DNA of 64,000 nucleotides from Fodinibius sp034521915 (GCF_034521915.1 NZ_JAXHLU010000017.1:124001-188000); one strand, 5' to 3'; positions 35,809 through 46,117 are shown, counted from the stretch's first letter. Notes: generated by a model from the letters alone, not told the origin. Numbers and translations are program-made.

Positions 35809-37139
35809 TTGACATATTTCGTGGTATGATCGGAATGGCGGTTATTGTCGGCATTTCAATATTATTTAGTAATAACAAAAAACAAATTAATTGGCGCCTT
35901 GTTGGTACTGGCTTGGGAATACAGTTTGTTTTGGCTGTATTTATTCTGAAAGGTCGACAAATGTCCGAATATTGGGCACCACTGGGTTGGCCAAAAGAAT
36001 TCTTCAGCTGGGTTTCATCCTTCTTTGTCATCGTATTAGACTTTACGACTGAAGGGGCTAAGTTTATTTTTGGCGATTTGGCAAAAAGTCCCGGCATGGA
36101 AGGCAGTATGGGTAACTTTTTTGCTTTTCAGGTGTTGCCAACTATCATCTTTTTTGCTTCACTGACTGCTATATTATACCACTATGGAATTTTGCAGCGT
36201 ATTGTAAAATTCATGGCTAAAGGAATGCAGAAACTAATGGGAACATCAGGAGCTGAATCATTGGCAGTTATATCAAATATCTTTGTAGGCCAGACCGAAT
36301 CTCCCCTGGTAATAGAACCTTATATAAAAAAGCTGACCAAGTCTGAGCTGCTTGCTGTAATGACCGGCGGTATGGCCACTATTGCAGGTGGAGTTATGGC
36401 CGCATATGTGCAGATGTTAGGTAACTCCTACGCCCAGGCACATGATGTAGCATTAGATGTCGGTCGCCTTATGTTTGCCGAACAACTGCTTGGGGCAAGT
36501 TTGATGGCCGCACCCGCTGCCCTTGTTATTGCCAAAATCATGTATCCCGAAGTGGATGAGCCGGTTACCAAAGGCGAAGTCAAGATGAGTGTTGAAAAAA
36601 CAGATGCCAATGGGATTGATGCTGCTGCCACAGGTGCTGCTACGGGGCTAAAATTAGCTGCAAATGTTGGTGCTATGCTATTGGCATTTATAGCGTTACT
36701 GGCTATGGGAAATTATTTTCTGGAAAGCTTTGGAAGTTTTACCGGTATTAATGCTATGATTACCGATGGCAAGTTAACAATTGAAAGAGTCCTTGGCTGG
36801 ATTATCGCTCCCATTGCGTTTGTTGTGGGAGTGCCGTGGGAAGATGCGATTAATATGGGATCATTACTGGGTACAAAAGTAGTTTTAAACGAATTTGTTG
36901 CTTACTTACAGTTGTCAGATATGGTAAGCGCATCCGAAATTGGTGATAAGACAATTAGAATGGCTACATTTGCGCTTTGTGGATTTGCGAACTTTTCCTC
37001 TATCGCTATTCAAATCGGAGGAATTGGTGGTTTAGCTCCAAGTAGAAAGTCTGAGCTTGCAGAGTTTGGTCTTAAAGCTGTATTGGCCGGTACGCTTGCG
37101 AATTTAATGACGGCAACAATTGCCGGAATGTTATTCTAA
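35805..37139 (+). CDS. Concentrative nucleoside transporter (NupC/CNT family)
   Basis: 444 aa. About ten membrane segments with the CNT gate and core: NIFVGQTESPLVIEPY, VMTGGMATIAGGVMAAYV and LCGFANFSSIAIQIGG. Imports nucleosides with Na+ or H+. The ATG overlaps the tdk stop, so uptake and phosphorylation of thymidine are expressed together. Confidence 0.9.
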   Translation: MIDIFRGMIGMAVIVGISILFSNNKKQINWRLVGTGLGIQFVLAVFILKGRQMSEYWAPLGWPKEFFSWVSSFFVIVLDFTTEGAKFIFGDLAKSPGMEGSMGNFFAFQVLPTIIFFASLTAILYHYGILQRIVKFMAKGMQKLMGTSGAESLAVISNIFVGQTESPLVIEPYIKKLTKSELLAVMTGGMATIAGGVMAAYVQMLGNSYAQAHDVALDVGRLMFAEQLLGASLMAAPAALVIAKIMYPEVDEPVTKGEVKMSVEKTDANGIDAAATGAATGLKLAANVGAMLLAFIALLAMGNYFLESFGSFTGINAMITDGKLTIERVLGWIIAPIAFVVGVPWEDAINMGSLLGTKVVLNEFVAYLQLSDMVSASEIGDKTIRMATFALCGFANFSSIAIQIGGIGGLAPSRKSELAEFGLKAVLAGTLANLMTATIAGMLF

Positions 37140-37145
37140 CAGATT

Positions 37146-38078
37146 ATGGGATCACTCAAATCATATAAATTTTATTTTCTCATTGTTATCGGGATAATAT
37201 TATCCTTTACCTCCTGTCAGCAAAAGGCTCATCAAAAACCAGAAGATACACTTGCACGAGTTGGAAGCGAATATTTAACGGTTGATCAGGCAGTTAATGA
37301 TATTCCTGAAGCTGTTTTGTCCGAGGATAGTGTTAGGTCGTTAACACAATACCGTGATAACTGGATTCGTCAACAACTGTTGGTGCAGGAAGCGAGGCGG
37401 CTTGGCTTAGAACAGAAACCGAAAATTCAACAAAAAATTGAACAGGCCAGACAAGAAATTCTACGTCAGGCACTCAAAGATTATGTATTGGCTTCAAGTG
37501 AAAAAGATTTGAAGATAACAGATGAGGAAGCCCGAACTTATTACCAGGCTAATAAAGAACAATTTGTGCTCGAAGAGGATTTTGTAAAGTTTCGTCATAT
37601 GCGTACAAAAACGATTAAGCAGGCTCGTAACGCCCGACAAGATTTGTTAGATGGCGTCCCCTGGCCCGAAGTTGCCCGGACTTATGCCATCAATCCTTCA
37701 ACTGTTATCAGTGAATCTGATCAATACTGGCCGATCTCGATGGCGGCAAAGGATATTGATATTATGAATAGATATTTGAAGGTCATCGGGCAAAGTGAAA
37801 TTTCACCTATTCAACGGGTGAATGGCGTTTATCACTTTGTTCAACTAATTGAAACCCGATCAGAGGGCGATCATCCCAACTTGGAATGGCTTATAGAACA
37901 GATTAAAGATTGGATGACTTTAAATAATCGACAACGAAATTTCAGTTCCTTTGTTAAGAATCTTTATCTTAAGGCAGAATCGAATAATGAAGTAGAGACT
38001 TTTAACGTTTTACCTACTAAATCTAATCAAAATTCAACGATTGACGATACCCTTGAAAACAACTCAACGAATGAATAA
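37146..38078 (+). CDS. Parvulin-like/SurA-N lipoprotein
   Basis: 310 aa. Hydrophobic leader ending ILSFTSC (probable lipobox, less canonical). The mature protein looks like the SurA/PpiD N-terminal chaperone domain (VGSEYLTVDQAVNDIPEAVL) followed by one degenerate parvulin-like region (about 140-235). A periplasmic or membrane-bound folding helper. Its last 8 bp overlap the start of surA. Confidence 0.72.
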   Translation: MGSLKSYKFYFLIVIGIILSFTSCQQKAHQKPEDTLARVGSEYLTVDQAVNDIPEAVLSEDSVRSLTQYRDNWIRQQLLVQEARRLGLEQKPKIQQKIEQARQEILRQALKDYVLASSEKDLKITDEEARTYYQANKEQFVLEEDFVKFRHMRTKTIKQARNARQDLLDGVPWPEVARTYAINPSTVISESDQYWPISMAAKDIDIMNRYLKVIGQSEISPIQRVNGVYHFVQLIETRSEGDHPNLEWLIEQIKDWMTLNNRQRNFSSFVKNLYLKAESNNEVETFNVLPTKSNQNSTIDDTLENNSTNE

Positions 38079-39459
38079 AGCATATTTACTGCTATTTTTT
38101 GTAGTTTCATTAATTTTAACTCCCCTCTTTTCACAAGCACAAAACCAGTCATCTAACAAAAAATTAGATCAGATTGTTGCTGTTGTAAATGATCATATTA
38201 TCCTTAAATCGGATGTTGATCAGGAAGTACAGCAATATATGATGCAGCTTCAGCGACAACAAAATCAACAGATTTCGTTTAGCAAAGAGATATGGTACAC
38301 GGTGTTAGAAAATATTATTGACCGCCATGTAATGCTTGATCAGGCCAAGCGTGATTCTATCACCGTTTCCGATGAAAGAGTTGATCAGCAAATTAATCAG
38401 CAAATAAATTCTTACGTTGATCAAGTGGGAAGCGAAAAAGCCTTGGAAGAGCAAATGGGAGAAAGTATTGTTCAAATTAGGGCTGATTTGCGTGATAATT
38501 ACCGAGAACAGATGGTTGTGCAGCAGTTTCAGCAGCAAAAGCGTAGTAATGTTTCCATAACCCGACCGGAGGTTGAAGAGTATTTTAATAAAATTCCGCA
38601 GGATTCACTGCCGATGATTCCTGAGCAAGTAGCTGTATCACAAATAGTTTCTGTTCCTCCTCCCTTAGTAGATGCCAAGTCCGAAGCTCGAAAACTGGCA
38701 GAACAATTACGTGATTCGGTTCTTAATCATGGTAAAACAATTGAAGAAATGGCGAAAAAATACAGTGACGGACCTTCTGCTTCGTCGGGTGGAGATCTTC
38801 CGATGATGTCTATGGATGATTTTGTAGCAGAGTACTCAGCTGCAGCCTCAGCACTTGAACCGGGTGATATTTCCAACGTTGTAGAAACGAGCTTTGGTTT
38901 TCATGTTATACGCCTTAACAAGCGTCAGGGCGACCAAATTGACACCAACCATATCCTTATCGAAGTTGATGATAAGAGTTATGATGATGAGGCCGCCAAA
39001 GAGGAATTGAGGCAAATCCGGGATTCTGTGCTTACCAATGAAGATATTACCTTTGCCGAGATGGCCAGGCGTCACTCCGATGACCCTAATACGGCTCCTC
39101 AGGGTGGTCGTGTATTAAATCCTCAATCCGGTGAACGACTTATAGCCCTTGAACAACTCGACCCTGCCCTTTATCGTATCGTACTTTTGCTGGATGAAGT
39201 CGGTGATATTTCAGAGCCAAAATCGTTTACGATGGGCCAAGAAAATGACTCACAGCGTGCTTTTCGCATTGTTCGGCTGGATAGGAGAATTGAAGAACAC
39301 AGAGCAAACTTAAAACAGGATTATACCCGCATAAAACAAGCTGCACTCCAAGAAAAGCAGGTAAAATATATGAACAATCTGTTAGAGAATTTGCGCGAAG
39401 ATATGTATGTGGAATACAAAATTACGATTCCTGAGCGCTACAAAAATATCAATTATTAA
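38071..39459 (+). CDS. surA: Periplasmic peptidyl-prolyl isomerase SurA
   Basis: 462 aa from ATG 38071; an upstream TTG (38041) would place the signal peptide 10 residues in, so it is less likely. Signal peptide ends LFSQAQ. SurA-N domain with LDQIVAVVNDHIILKSDVD, then two parvulin domains (about 190-295, EMAKKYSDGPSASSGGDLP; about 300-405, EMARRHSDDPNTAPQGG) and a helical end. Folds outer-membrane proteins. Second of two chaperone genes in a row. Confidence 0.9.
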   Translation: MNKAYLLLFFVVSLILTPLFSQAQNQSSNKKLDQIVAVVNDHIILKSDVDQEVQQYMMQLQRQQNQQISFSKEIWYTVLENIIDRHVMLDQAKRDSITVSDERVDQQINQQINSYVDQVGSEKALEEQMGESIVQIRADLRDNYREQMVVQQFQQQKRSNVSITRPEVEEYFNKIPQDSLPMIPEQVAVSQIVSVPPPLVDAKSEARKLAEQLRDSVLNHGKTIEEMAKKYSDGPSASSGGDLPMMSMDDFVAEYSAAASALEPGDISNVVETSFGFHVIRLNKRQGDQIDTNHILIEVDDKSYDDEAAKEELRQIRDSVLTNEDITFAEMARRHSDDPNTAPQGGRVLNPQSGERLIALEQLDPALYRIVLLLDEVGDISEPKSFTMGQENDSQRAFRIVRLDRRIEEHRANLKQDYTRIKQAALQEKQVKYMNNLLENLREDMYVEYKITIPERYKNINY

Positions 39460-39464
39460 AAGAT

Positions 39465-40457
39465 ATGAGTACAATACCTGAGGAATCGGTTGAGGCAGTA
39501 GACTTTTTCCAGGAGTCTTTTGAAAAAATTCGAAAAGAAGTAGGAAAAATTATAGTTGGTCAGAAAGAAATTCTTGATCAGCTTCTTATTTGCCTGTTTT
39601 CCCGGGGACATTGTGTGCTTATTGGTGTTCCGGGCCTTGCCAAAACGCTTCTTATTCGAACGGTATCAAAAACCCTGAATCTCAGATTTAGCCGCATTCA
39701 ATTTACGCCTGATCTTATGCCTGGCGATATTACAGGGACCGAAGTTATTGAAGATGATCGGGAAACGGGAAAAAAGAGCTTCAAATTCGTAAAGGGTCCT
39801 ATCTTTGCAAATATTGTACTGGCTGATGAGATTAATCGTACTCCGCCCAAAACGCAGGCCGCTCTCCTCGAAGGGATGCAGGAGTTTCATATCACTACCG
39901 CGGGACACACCTATCCCCTTGAGCCGCCGTTCTTTGTATTGGCTACACAAAATCCTATTGAACAGGAAGGAACTTATCCCTTGCCGGAAGCTCAGCTTGA
40001 TCGATTTATGTTTAACCTGTGGCTCGACTATCCCTCTCTTGATGAGGAACAGGATATCGTAAGCCAAACTACTTCTCTTGGTGAGGCTGAAATCAATGCG
40101 GTATTAAATGCTGAACAAATCGTTGAGCTGCAAAACTTAGTTCGTAAAGTGCCTGTTCCGGATGGAGTATTGAAATCAGCCGTTGAACTTGTAACTAAAA
40201 GTCGTCCGCAATCCGAAATTGCTCCGGAATTTATCCAAAAATATATGAGTTGGGGAGCCGGTCCTCGTGCTTCTCAGTATTTGGTATTGGGAGGCAAAGC
40301 TCGCGCGCTTTCGCGGGGAAGATATAACGTTTCGGAGGATGATATCAGAGCTCTTGCAAAACCGGTATTACGCCACCGGATTGTCAACAATTATGCAGCA
40401 GAAGCAGAGGGATTAACTGCCGACAAGCTGATTGAAATGCTGCTCGACGAAATGTAA
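39465..40457 (+). CDS. MoxR-family AAA+ ATPase
   Basis: 330 aa. Walker A GVPGLAKTLL, Walker B LADEINRTPPKTQAALLEGM, and sensor 1 ATQNPIEQEGTYPLPEAQLD, all typical for MoxR. Works as a chaperone for assembling complexes together with a VWA-domain protein, here the next gene (11 bp downstream). Follows surA by 5 bp. The common DUF58/Bat genes are absent next to it. Confidence 0.9.
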   Translation: MSTIPEESVEAVDFFQESFEKIRKEVGKIIVGQKEILDQLLICLFSRGHCVLIGVPGLAKTLLIRTVSKTLNLRFSRIQFTPDLMPGDITGTEVIEDDRETGKKSFKFVKGPIFANIVLADEINRTPPKTQAALLEGMQEFHITTAGHTYPLEPPFFVLATQNPIEQEGTYPLPEAQLDRFMFNLWLDYPSLDEEQDIVSQTTSLGEAEINAVLNAEQIVELQNLVRKVPVPDGVLKSAVELVTKSRPQSEIAPEFIQKYMSWGAGPRASQYLVLGGKARALSRGRYNVSEDDIRALAKPVLRHRIVNNYAAEAEGLTADKLIEMLLDEM

Positions 40458-40468
40458 ATACCATCATC

Positions 40469-42592
40469 GTGGACTTTATCTTTCAAGGATTCCAGGCTTC
40501 TCTTCCCTTTTGGGTTTACATGCTGATTTTTATCTGCACTTTTCTCATTGCCTGGTGGTCATATTCCAATGTAAAAAAGATTGGCCGCTTTTATTATTAC
40601 ACACTCATTTCTCTGCGAAGCTGTGTCTTTTTTATCTTACTACTGCTTCTAATAAATCCATTTATAAAAACAGAAGACACTTATTACGAACCCGCCAATG
40701 TTTTAGTATTGCTTGATAATTCTGCAAGTACACAAATCGAGAAAAATATATATCAAGGCAGCGAAAGTTATACTAATCTTTTACAGAAACTTGGTTTTAC
40801 CGATGATACCAATGTCAATTATCAGTTTTACAAAATAGGGAGTCAGGTAGAACAAACGGAAATTGACAGTCTTACTTTTGATGCAGATCAAACCAATCTA
40901 TCACTGGGTTTTGAAACAATCAGGGCTAACCAAAACGATGCAAATGCGGCTGTTTTTATAAGTGATGGGATTTATACTACTGGAAAAAACCCTATATATG
41001 AGACCTCAAATATTGACATTCCTGTTTTTTCAATTGGGTTAGGAGATACGACATTTCAAAAAGATATTTTTGTTTCATCCATCTCAACGAATTCTAGCGG
41101 TTATCTTAACAGTACACAGGGTGTAACGACAACGATAAACAGTAAGGGCTTTAAAGGAAGCTCAATACCCGTTCACTTAAAAAAGGGTAATGAAATACTT
41201 TCCGAAAAGTTGATTGTTCCGGAAATAAGAAACAGCAGTCAAGAAGTAAGTTTTGATCTTCTGCTTGAACAGGAAGGCCTGCAGCAATACGAAATACATG
41301 TTCCCTCACTCAGCAATGAATGGACTTCAGCTAATAATACGCAACGATTTACGGTAGACGTTCAGGATGCGAAACAGCAAATACTATCACTTGCTTTGGA
41401 GATACATCCGGATGTGCGATTTATTCGATCACTCTTATCAACAGATGAAAATACGGAACTTATAAATCGAACATGGCTTAACGGTGATAATTTTATGGAA
41501 GGAGATTTTACTTCTGTAACTGACTCGCTGGATCTTGCCATTATCCACGGTTACCCAAGCACAGGATTACCTACAAAGATAAAAGAGCAGTTAAAAATGA
41601 TTGTTGATGAAACTCCCTTGCTTGTAATAGCCTCCCCCCGGTTTAATCCACAGCAGTTTGAGCAGGATGTCAGTGAACTCCCTGTTGATATCACAGGTAA
41701 CTTGAATTACGGGCAAATTGCTCTTAGTCCAGTACCCAAAAAATCGGGGCATCCCATTACAGAACTGCCAGCCGTTACTTATGATCAACTCCCGTATTTA
41801 GTGGGACCCATAGAAAATATTAGCACTTCAAGCTACGCAGATATGCTGTTTAGCAGTAATTATCGAGGAGAGCTCATCCAAAAGCCGGTAGTGGTTACTC
41901 ATGAATTGGGGAATAAACGTCACCTATTTGTGACTGCTTACAACTGGTATCGATTTCAGCAGGATCAAAACCCCGAAGTCCAAGCTTTTGTAAAACAGTT
42001 GTGGCAAAACATTATAAGTTGGACGGCCACCGATCCGGATAACAAACTGCTCGATGTTCAACCCCAGCAAAACTCTTTTTCGGGTTCCGAACCGATTATT
42101 ATTGAGGCCTATCTGAAAAATGAACGAGGGCAAAACGAGTCAGAAGCAAATATAACGATCTCTATCAGTTCTGATACCTTAGACGATCGAATGTATTCCA
42201 TGGAGTACAGGGATAACGGGAACTACCGCTTATCCGTACCTCCTTTGCCCCAAGGAATTTATTCTTACGAAGCAACAGCTCAGAAAGGCGAGCGAACGAT
42301 GGATACAGACCGAGGAGAGTTTTCGGTAAGTGCCTCCAATGCAGAATACATTGATATCAACAAAAATGAACAGCTGTTGCAGCAAATAGCCGAAAATACA
42401 GGCGGAGAATATGTGTCTTTTGATTCTCTGAATGGATTTTGGAATCAGTTAGAAGAAAAAAGACTCTTAGAACGTCAAGAGCAAATTGAGACGAATTTCT
42501 TTTATTTATATCAGCATATCGGCTGGTTTATTATCGTAATAATTCTTTTAAGCAGTGAATGGATACTGCGAAAATACTTATCACTGCCGTAG
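40469..42592 (+). CDS. Membrane protein with VWA-like domain (MoxR partner, 707 aa)
   Basis: GTG start. Two N-terminal membrane segments (about 14-32 and 42-64) and one near the C-terminus (about 675-700). Between them a VWA-like domain (about 75-200) with a MIDAS-like DNSAS in VLVLLDNSASTQIE and VFISDGIYTTG; then beta-sandwich-type repeats. It most likely binds a metal and works with the MoxR ATPase encoded just before it. Resembles BatA/aerotolerance-type proteins in layout, but is longer. Stop lies 8 bp from the convergent carboxypeptidase gene. Confidence 0.7.
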   Translation: MDFIFQGFQASLPFWVYMLIFICTFLIAWWSYSNVKKIGRFYYYTLISLRSCVFFILLLLLINPFIKTEDTYYEPANVLVLLDNSASTQIEKNIYQGSESYTNLLQKLGFTDDTNVNYQFYKIGSQVEQTEIDSLTFDADQTNLSLGFETIRANQNDANAAVFISDGIYTTGKNPIYETSNIDIPVFSIGLGDTTFQKDIFVSSISTNSSGYLNSTQGVTTTINSKGFKGSSIPVHLKKGNEILSEKLIVPEIRNSSQEVSFDLLLEQEGLQQYEIHVPSLSNEWTSANNTQRFTVDVQDAKQQILSLALEIHPDVRFIRSLLSTDENTELINRTWLNGDNFMEGDFTSVTDSLDLAIIHGYPSTGLPTKIKEQLKMIVDETPLLVIASPRFNPQQFEQDVSELPVDITGNLNYGQIALSPVPKKSGHPITELPAVTYDQLPYLVGPIENISTSSYADMLFSSNYRGELIQKPVVVTHELGNKRHLFVTAYNWYRFQQDQNPEVQAFVKQLWQNIISWTATDPDNKLLDVQPQQNSFSGSEPIIIEAYLKNERGQNESEANITISISSDTLDDRMYSMEYRDNGNYRLSVPPLPQGIYSYEATAQKGERTMDTDRGEFSVSASNAEYIDINKNEQLLQQIAENTGGEYVSFDSLNGFWNQLEEKRLLERQEQIETNFFYLYQHIGWFIIVIILLSSEWILRKYLSLP

Positions 42593-42600
42593 CTATTTAA

Positions 42601-43623
42601 TTAGGTTACGGCGGTTTCATTTAACTTGATTGTTCCCTCTTGTGTATCCATTTCAACAGGCACACCAACTGGTAAGGTAAGCATATTATCGATATGACCA
42701 ATCATGGCTCCCGAAAACGCCGGAATACCAAGTGGCTTGATATGATCATCGAAAACCTGTCTGAGAGTCAAACTTTTAGAGCTCGACATTTCGCAAGAAA
42801 TACATTGTCCAAAAATAAATCCTGAAATCTTCTCCAGGACACCATTCAATTTTAGTTGCGTTAACATTCGATCGAGGCGATATACGTCTTCTCCGATATC
42901 TTCCAAAAAGAGTATACCGTTATCCCAATTAGGCAGATAGTCAGATCCCATCATAGCCGATAACACGCTTAAATTTCCGCCCAGAAGCGTTCCTGTTGCT
43001 TTACCCGGGGTAATTACTTCTAAGTCATCACAATCTTCGCAGATATCCTTGTCGGGGATATTAAATAATTTTCGTTTGCCTGTTAAGACTTCTTTGAAAT
43101 GTTGTTTTGTGTAGTCCGTCCATTCCGATTTTCCCACCGGACCGTGAAAGGTTATGAGACCAGTTTTAGCAAAAATAGATAATAGCAGAGTTGTGATATC
43201 ACTATAACCGACAAGAATTTTGGGATTGTTTCGAATAATATCAAAATCTATGAGTGGTAAAATACGATTGCAGCCCCACCCGCCTCGAAATGGCATGATG
43301 GCGTCCACAGAATCATCTGCGAACATCGCATTAAGGTCGGCCGCCCGCTCTGCATCCGTTCCCGCTAAATAGCCATATTGGTTGCGAGCATTATGCCCTT
43401 CCTTCACCTTGTAGTCCAGTTTCTGAACCTGTTCAATAATCTCATCATACTTGTCTGCATCGGGTAAAATAAATCCCGGACTAATGAGCCCAATGGTATC
43501 ACCCTGCTGTAGTCTTTTTGGCTTGATTATACTTTTGTGTTGGGAGTAATCACCGGTATTTGCCAAAAGTGATCCCAATCCTCCTGCCGATAAAAGCTTT
43601 AAAAATCCCTTTCTATTCATCAT
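42601..43623 (-). CDS. LD-carboxypeptidase (peptidase S66 family) with Tat-like signal
   Basis: About 340 aa from ATG 43623 (or 43620), which overlap the nadD stop; AGGGA precedes. The N-terminus MMNRKGFLKLLSAGG resembles a Tat signal with RK in place of RR. S66 residues: nucleophile Ser in VGYSDITTL, Glu in LFLEDIGEDVYR, and His in IGHIDNML, plus PFRGGWGCNRILPLID. Cleaves the D-Ala from murein tetrapeptides, or a related LD bond, in the periplasm. Last gene of the bamD-nadD unit. Confidence 0.82.
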   Translation of the reverse strand: MMNRKGFLKLLSAGGLGSLLANTGDYSQHKSIIKPKRLQQGDTIGLISPGFILPDADKYDEIIEQVQKLDYKVKEGHNARNQYGYLAGTDAERAADLNAMFADDSVDAIMPFRGGWGCNRILPLIDFDIIRNNPKILVGYSDITTLLLSIFAKTGLITFHGPVGKSEWTDYTKQHFKEVLTGKRKLFNIPDKDICEDCDDLEVITPGKATGTLLGGNLSVLSAMMGSDYLPNWDNGILFLEDIGEDVYRLDRMLTQLKLNGVLEKISGFIFGQCISCEMSSSKSLTLRQVFDDHIKPLGIPAFSGAMIGHIDNMLTLPVGVPVEMDTQEGTIKLNETAVT

Positions 43624-44221
43624 TACTTTCCCTGTAAAGTTGTTCGTTTTCAATAATACCTTTTACGGATGAAGGAACCAGGCCGGAAATATCATCCCCG
43701 TTGGCGACCGCATCCCTGATCGTTGTTGAAGAAATCTTGATGGGATCATGATCAACATAATGAACATGATCCTTAAGAAAATTATCGATTTTATTGTTAT
43801 CTGTCGAGGGACGCTGCGCTACCAGAAGATCGGTGTGGTCAAGGATCTTGCTCCAGTTTTTCCATTGTTTAAAATCCCGCAGCGAATCGCCTCCAATACA
43901 CAAATAAAAGGTATTATCTGGATATTGATCTTTTAGATATTCAAGAGTTTGAATGGTATAAGATGGTTGAGGCAACTGCTTTTCAATGTCACTGACATTT
44001 ACGTTATCAAAATCTTTAAAAGCTGCTTGCAGCATTTCCAGCCGCAATTGATAATCGGCCTGTGCCCGATCTATTTTATGAGGTGGGTCGGGCGTCAAAA
44101 GTATCCAGAGCTCATCAAGTAAATCTGATTCTAAAAAAGATTCTGCAATGGATAAATGTCCATTGTGAACGGGATCGAAGCTACCCCCTAATAACCCGAT
44201 GCTGGTTTGCTGGGATGACAT
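43613..44221 (-). CDS. nadD: Nicotinate-nucleotide adenylyltransferase
   Basis: 202 aa. GGSFDPVHNGHLSIAE carries the HxGH motif, and ISSTTIRDAVANG is the C-terminal ISSTxIR signature. Makes deamido-NAD from nicotinate mononucleotide. Start overlaps the bamD stop by one base (TAATG). Confidence 0.92.
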   Translation of the reverse strand: MSSQQTSIGLLGGSFDPVHNGHLSIAESFLESDLLDELWILLTPDPPHKIDRAQADYQLRLEMLQAAFKDFDNVNVSDIEKQLPQPSYTIQTLEYLKDQYPDNTFYLCIGGDSLRDFKQWKNWSKILDHTDLLVAQRPSTDNNKIDNFLKDHVHYVDHDPIKISSTTIRDAVANGDDISGLVPSSVKGIIENEQLYRESNDE

Positions 44222-45105
44222 TAATTGGTATTGGGGTTATTATCAACATCAGCCTGAATATTCTCCTCATCTTCTTCAACAACAGGTACATCATCAGGGA
44301 GTTCTGCCAATGCAGAGCGGGATTCGTCAACAAGTTCTTCTGCCTCTTGACGGTACTCTCCATTAGGGAAAAGTTGTATAAATTTTTCATATGCCTCTAC
44401 CGCTTTTTGATAGCGTTCACGTTGCTTCGAGAGTACACTGCGATCAGCATAAATATTGTAGGTTTTTATTTTATCAACCAAAGCACGTTGTGCCCACTTT
44501 GTTTCAGGATACTTGTCAATAGTTAAATCATAGTAAATAATAGCCGCCTCATATCGATCCGTACGCAAATATAAATCGGCAGAGTGATATAACTTTTTGG
44601 CAAGCTTCGTCCTCATTTCAGAAATGTATTGACCAACTTCATCAGCTTTTTCTGAATTTGGGAACCGCGAATTGTACAGTTGAAATTTTTCTATCGCCGT
44701 ACGTGTATACTCTTGGTCAAGCTTATAACGAGGACTTAATTTGTAGTAACAGTAAGCCTCCTTGAATTGAGCTTCTTGTCGCCTCTCTACCCGGGGAAAA
44801 AGTGAAATAAAACGCTCGTACTCCGAAGCTGCTAAAAGGTATCGTCCATCCTTAAAGTAAGATTCTGCCAGGTAAAACTGGGCATCCTGACCATATTCAG
44901 TGCCTCGAGCAATTTGTACAACCGTTTCAAAAGCTTCGGAAGCTTCTGTATAGTCTTCCTTTTCATAAAATGCCATGGCCTTGTCAAAAGCTACCTCAAG
45001 GGAGTCCCCTCTTTGTATTAAATCACTATTTTTACAGGATGCAAATACAAATACAGCAAGAAACAGACAGGAAAGTTTAAATGTTATAGTAAAAAACTTA
45101 TGCAT
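44221..45105 (-). CDS. bamD: Outer membrane assembly lipoprotein BamD
   Basis: 294 aa from ATG 45105 (MHKFFTITFKLSC), which gives a lipoprotein leader with lipobox VFASC. A GTG at 45132 is also in frame but lies in the ispA stop region. TPR-like repeats follow: AMAFYEKEDYTEASEAFETVV, then RYLLAASEYERFISLFP and a third AIIYYDLTIDKYPE. Part of the BAM complex. The last 25 residues are acidic. Confidence 0.85.
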   Translation of the reverse strand: MHKFFTITFKLSCLFLAVFVFASCKNSDLIQRGDSLEVAFDKAMAFYEKEDYTEASEAFETVVQIARGTEYGQDAQFYLAESYFKDGRYLLAASEYERFISLFPRVERRQEAQFKEAYCYYKLSPRYKLDQEYTRTAIEKFQLYNSRFPNSEKADEVGQYISEMRTKLAKKLYHSADLYLRTDRYEAAIIYYDLTIDKYPETKWAQRALVDKIKTYNIYADRSVLSKQRERYQKAVEAYEKFIQLFPNGEYRQEAEELVDESRSALAELPDDVPVVEEDEENIQADVDNNPNTN

Positions 45106-45121
45106 TATTTTTATTTCTGAT

Positions 45122-46117
45122 TTAATATTCACGAGATATCAAGTGATTAAAAAAGTTTATAATTTCTTTTTTGTACTCCGAATCGTCAAACTGTTCAAGA
45201 TGGTCCATCGCTTCTTCATAATGATATTGAACGGCATTTTTAGTGTCTTCAATGATATTTAAATCTCGATACATTTCAATAACCGTATCGATATCCGAAG
45301 CACTGCTTTTATCATTCGCCAGTATCTTTTGTAACTGTTTTTGCTGCTTATTATTACATCGCTCTAAGGCAAGCAGGGTCAAATATGTTTTCTTGCCTTC
45401 AACAATATCCCCACCCCTCTTTTTACCAAACTTTTCGGGGTCGGCAATAGCATCCAGTAAATCATCCTGAATTTGGAAGGCAATTCCGGCCTTTTTTCCT
45501 ACAAAGCGTAATTCATCAATAGTAGCCTCATCTGTTTCCGCAACAGCTCCTCCTATTGCCAGTGCTCCACTGATTAGAGCAGCAGTTTTACCCTCTATCA
45601 TTTTGATGTATTCTTCAATACATACATCAGTTTGGCTTTCGAACATAAGATCATAAGCCTGACCTTCACAAACTGTTTCAGCACTATTTAAAAAAATATC
45701 GAGGATCGTTTTATATTGATTTTTACTATAAAAATCCGAGTCCCCGTAATACTGCAACTGTTTAAAAGCCTTGGCATACATGGCGTCACCGGATAAAATG
45801 GCCGTATTTGAATTCCACTTTTTAAACACACTGGCTTTTCCCCTTCTTGTGTCAGCCCTATCCATAATATCATCGTGTAACAATGTAAAATTATGGAGCA
45901 GTTCGATCGATAGCGCTGCCGGCAATGCTTCTTCAACTTTTCCGCCACACATGCCACAACCCACCAATGTTAAGTACGGTCGAACACGCTTCCCGGCTAA
46001 TTCTAACGTATAGCGCACGGGATCATAGAGTAATGATGGTTCTTCGGGCAGATTCAGTTCTGCCAGCTTTTCATCTATGAGGTCAGAAAGTTTTTGCTGT
46101 CGTTCTGTAATTTTCAA
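45122..46117 (-). CDS. Polyprenyl synthetase (geranylgeranyl/farnesyl diphosphate synthase type)
   Basis: 331 aa, TTG start. The two Asp-rich motifs are LLHDDIMDRADTRRGK (first DDxxD) and FQIQDDLLDAIAD (second), with the GKRVRPYL substrate motif near the N-terminus. Makes prenyl diphosphates used for quinones, carotenoids or other isoprenoids; chain length cannot be fixed. Follows the isomerase fni by 64 bp. Confidence 0.87.
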   Translation of the reverse strand: MKITERQQKLSDLIDEKLAELNLPEEPSLLYDPVRYTLELAGKRVRPYLTLVGCGMCGGKVEEALPAALSIELLHNFTLLHDDIMDRADTRRGKASVFKKWNSNTAILSGDAMYAKAFKQLQYYGDSDFYSKNQYKTILDIFLNSAETVCEGQAYDLMFESQTDVCIEEYIKMIEGKTAALISGALAIGGAVAETDEATIDELRFVGKKAGIAFQIQDDLLDAIADPEKFGKKRGGDIVEGKKTYLTLLALERCNNKQQKQLQKILANDKSSASDIDTVIEMYRDLNIIEDTKNAVQYHYEEAMDHLEQFDDSEYKKEIINFFNHLISREY

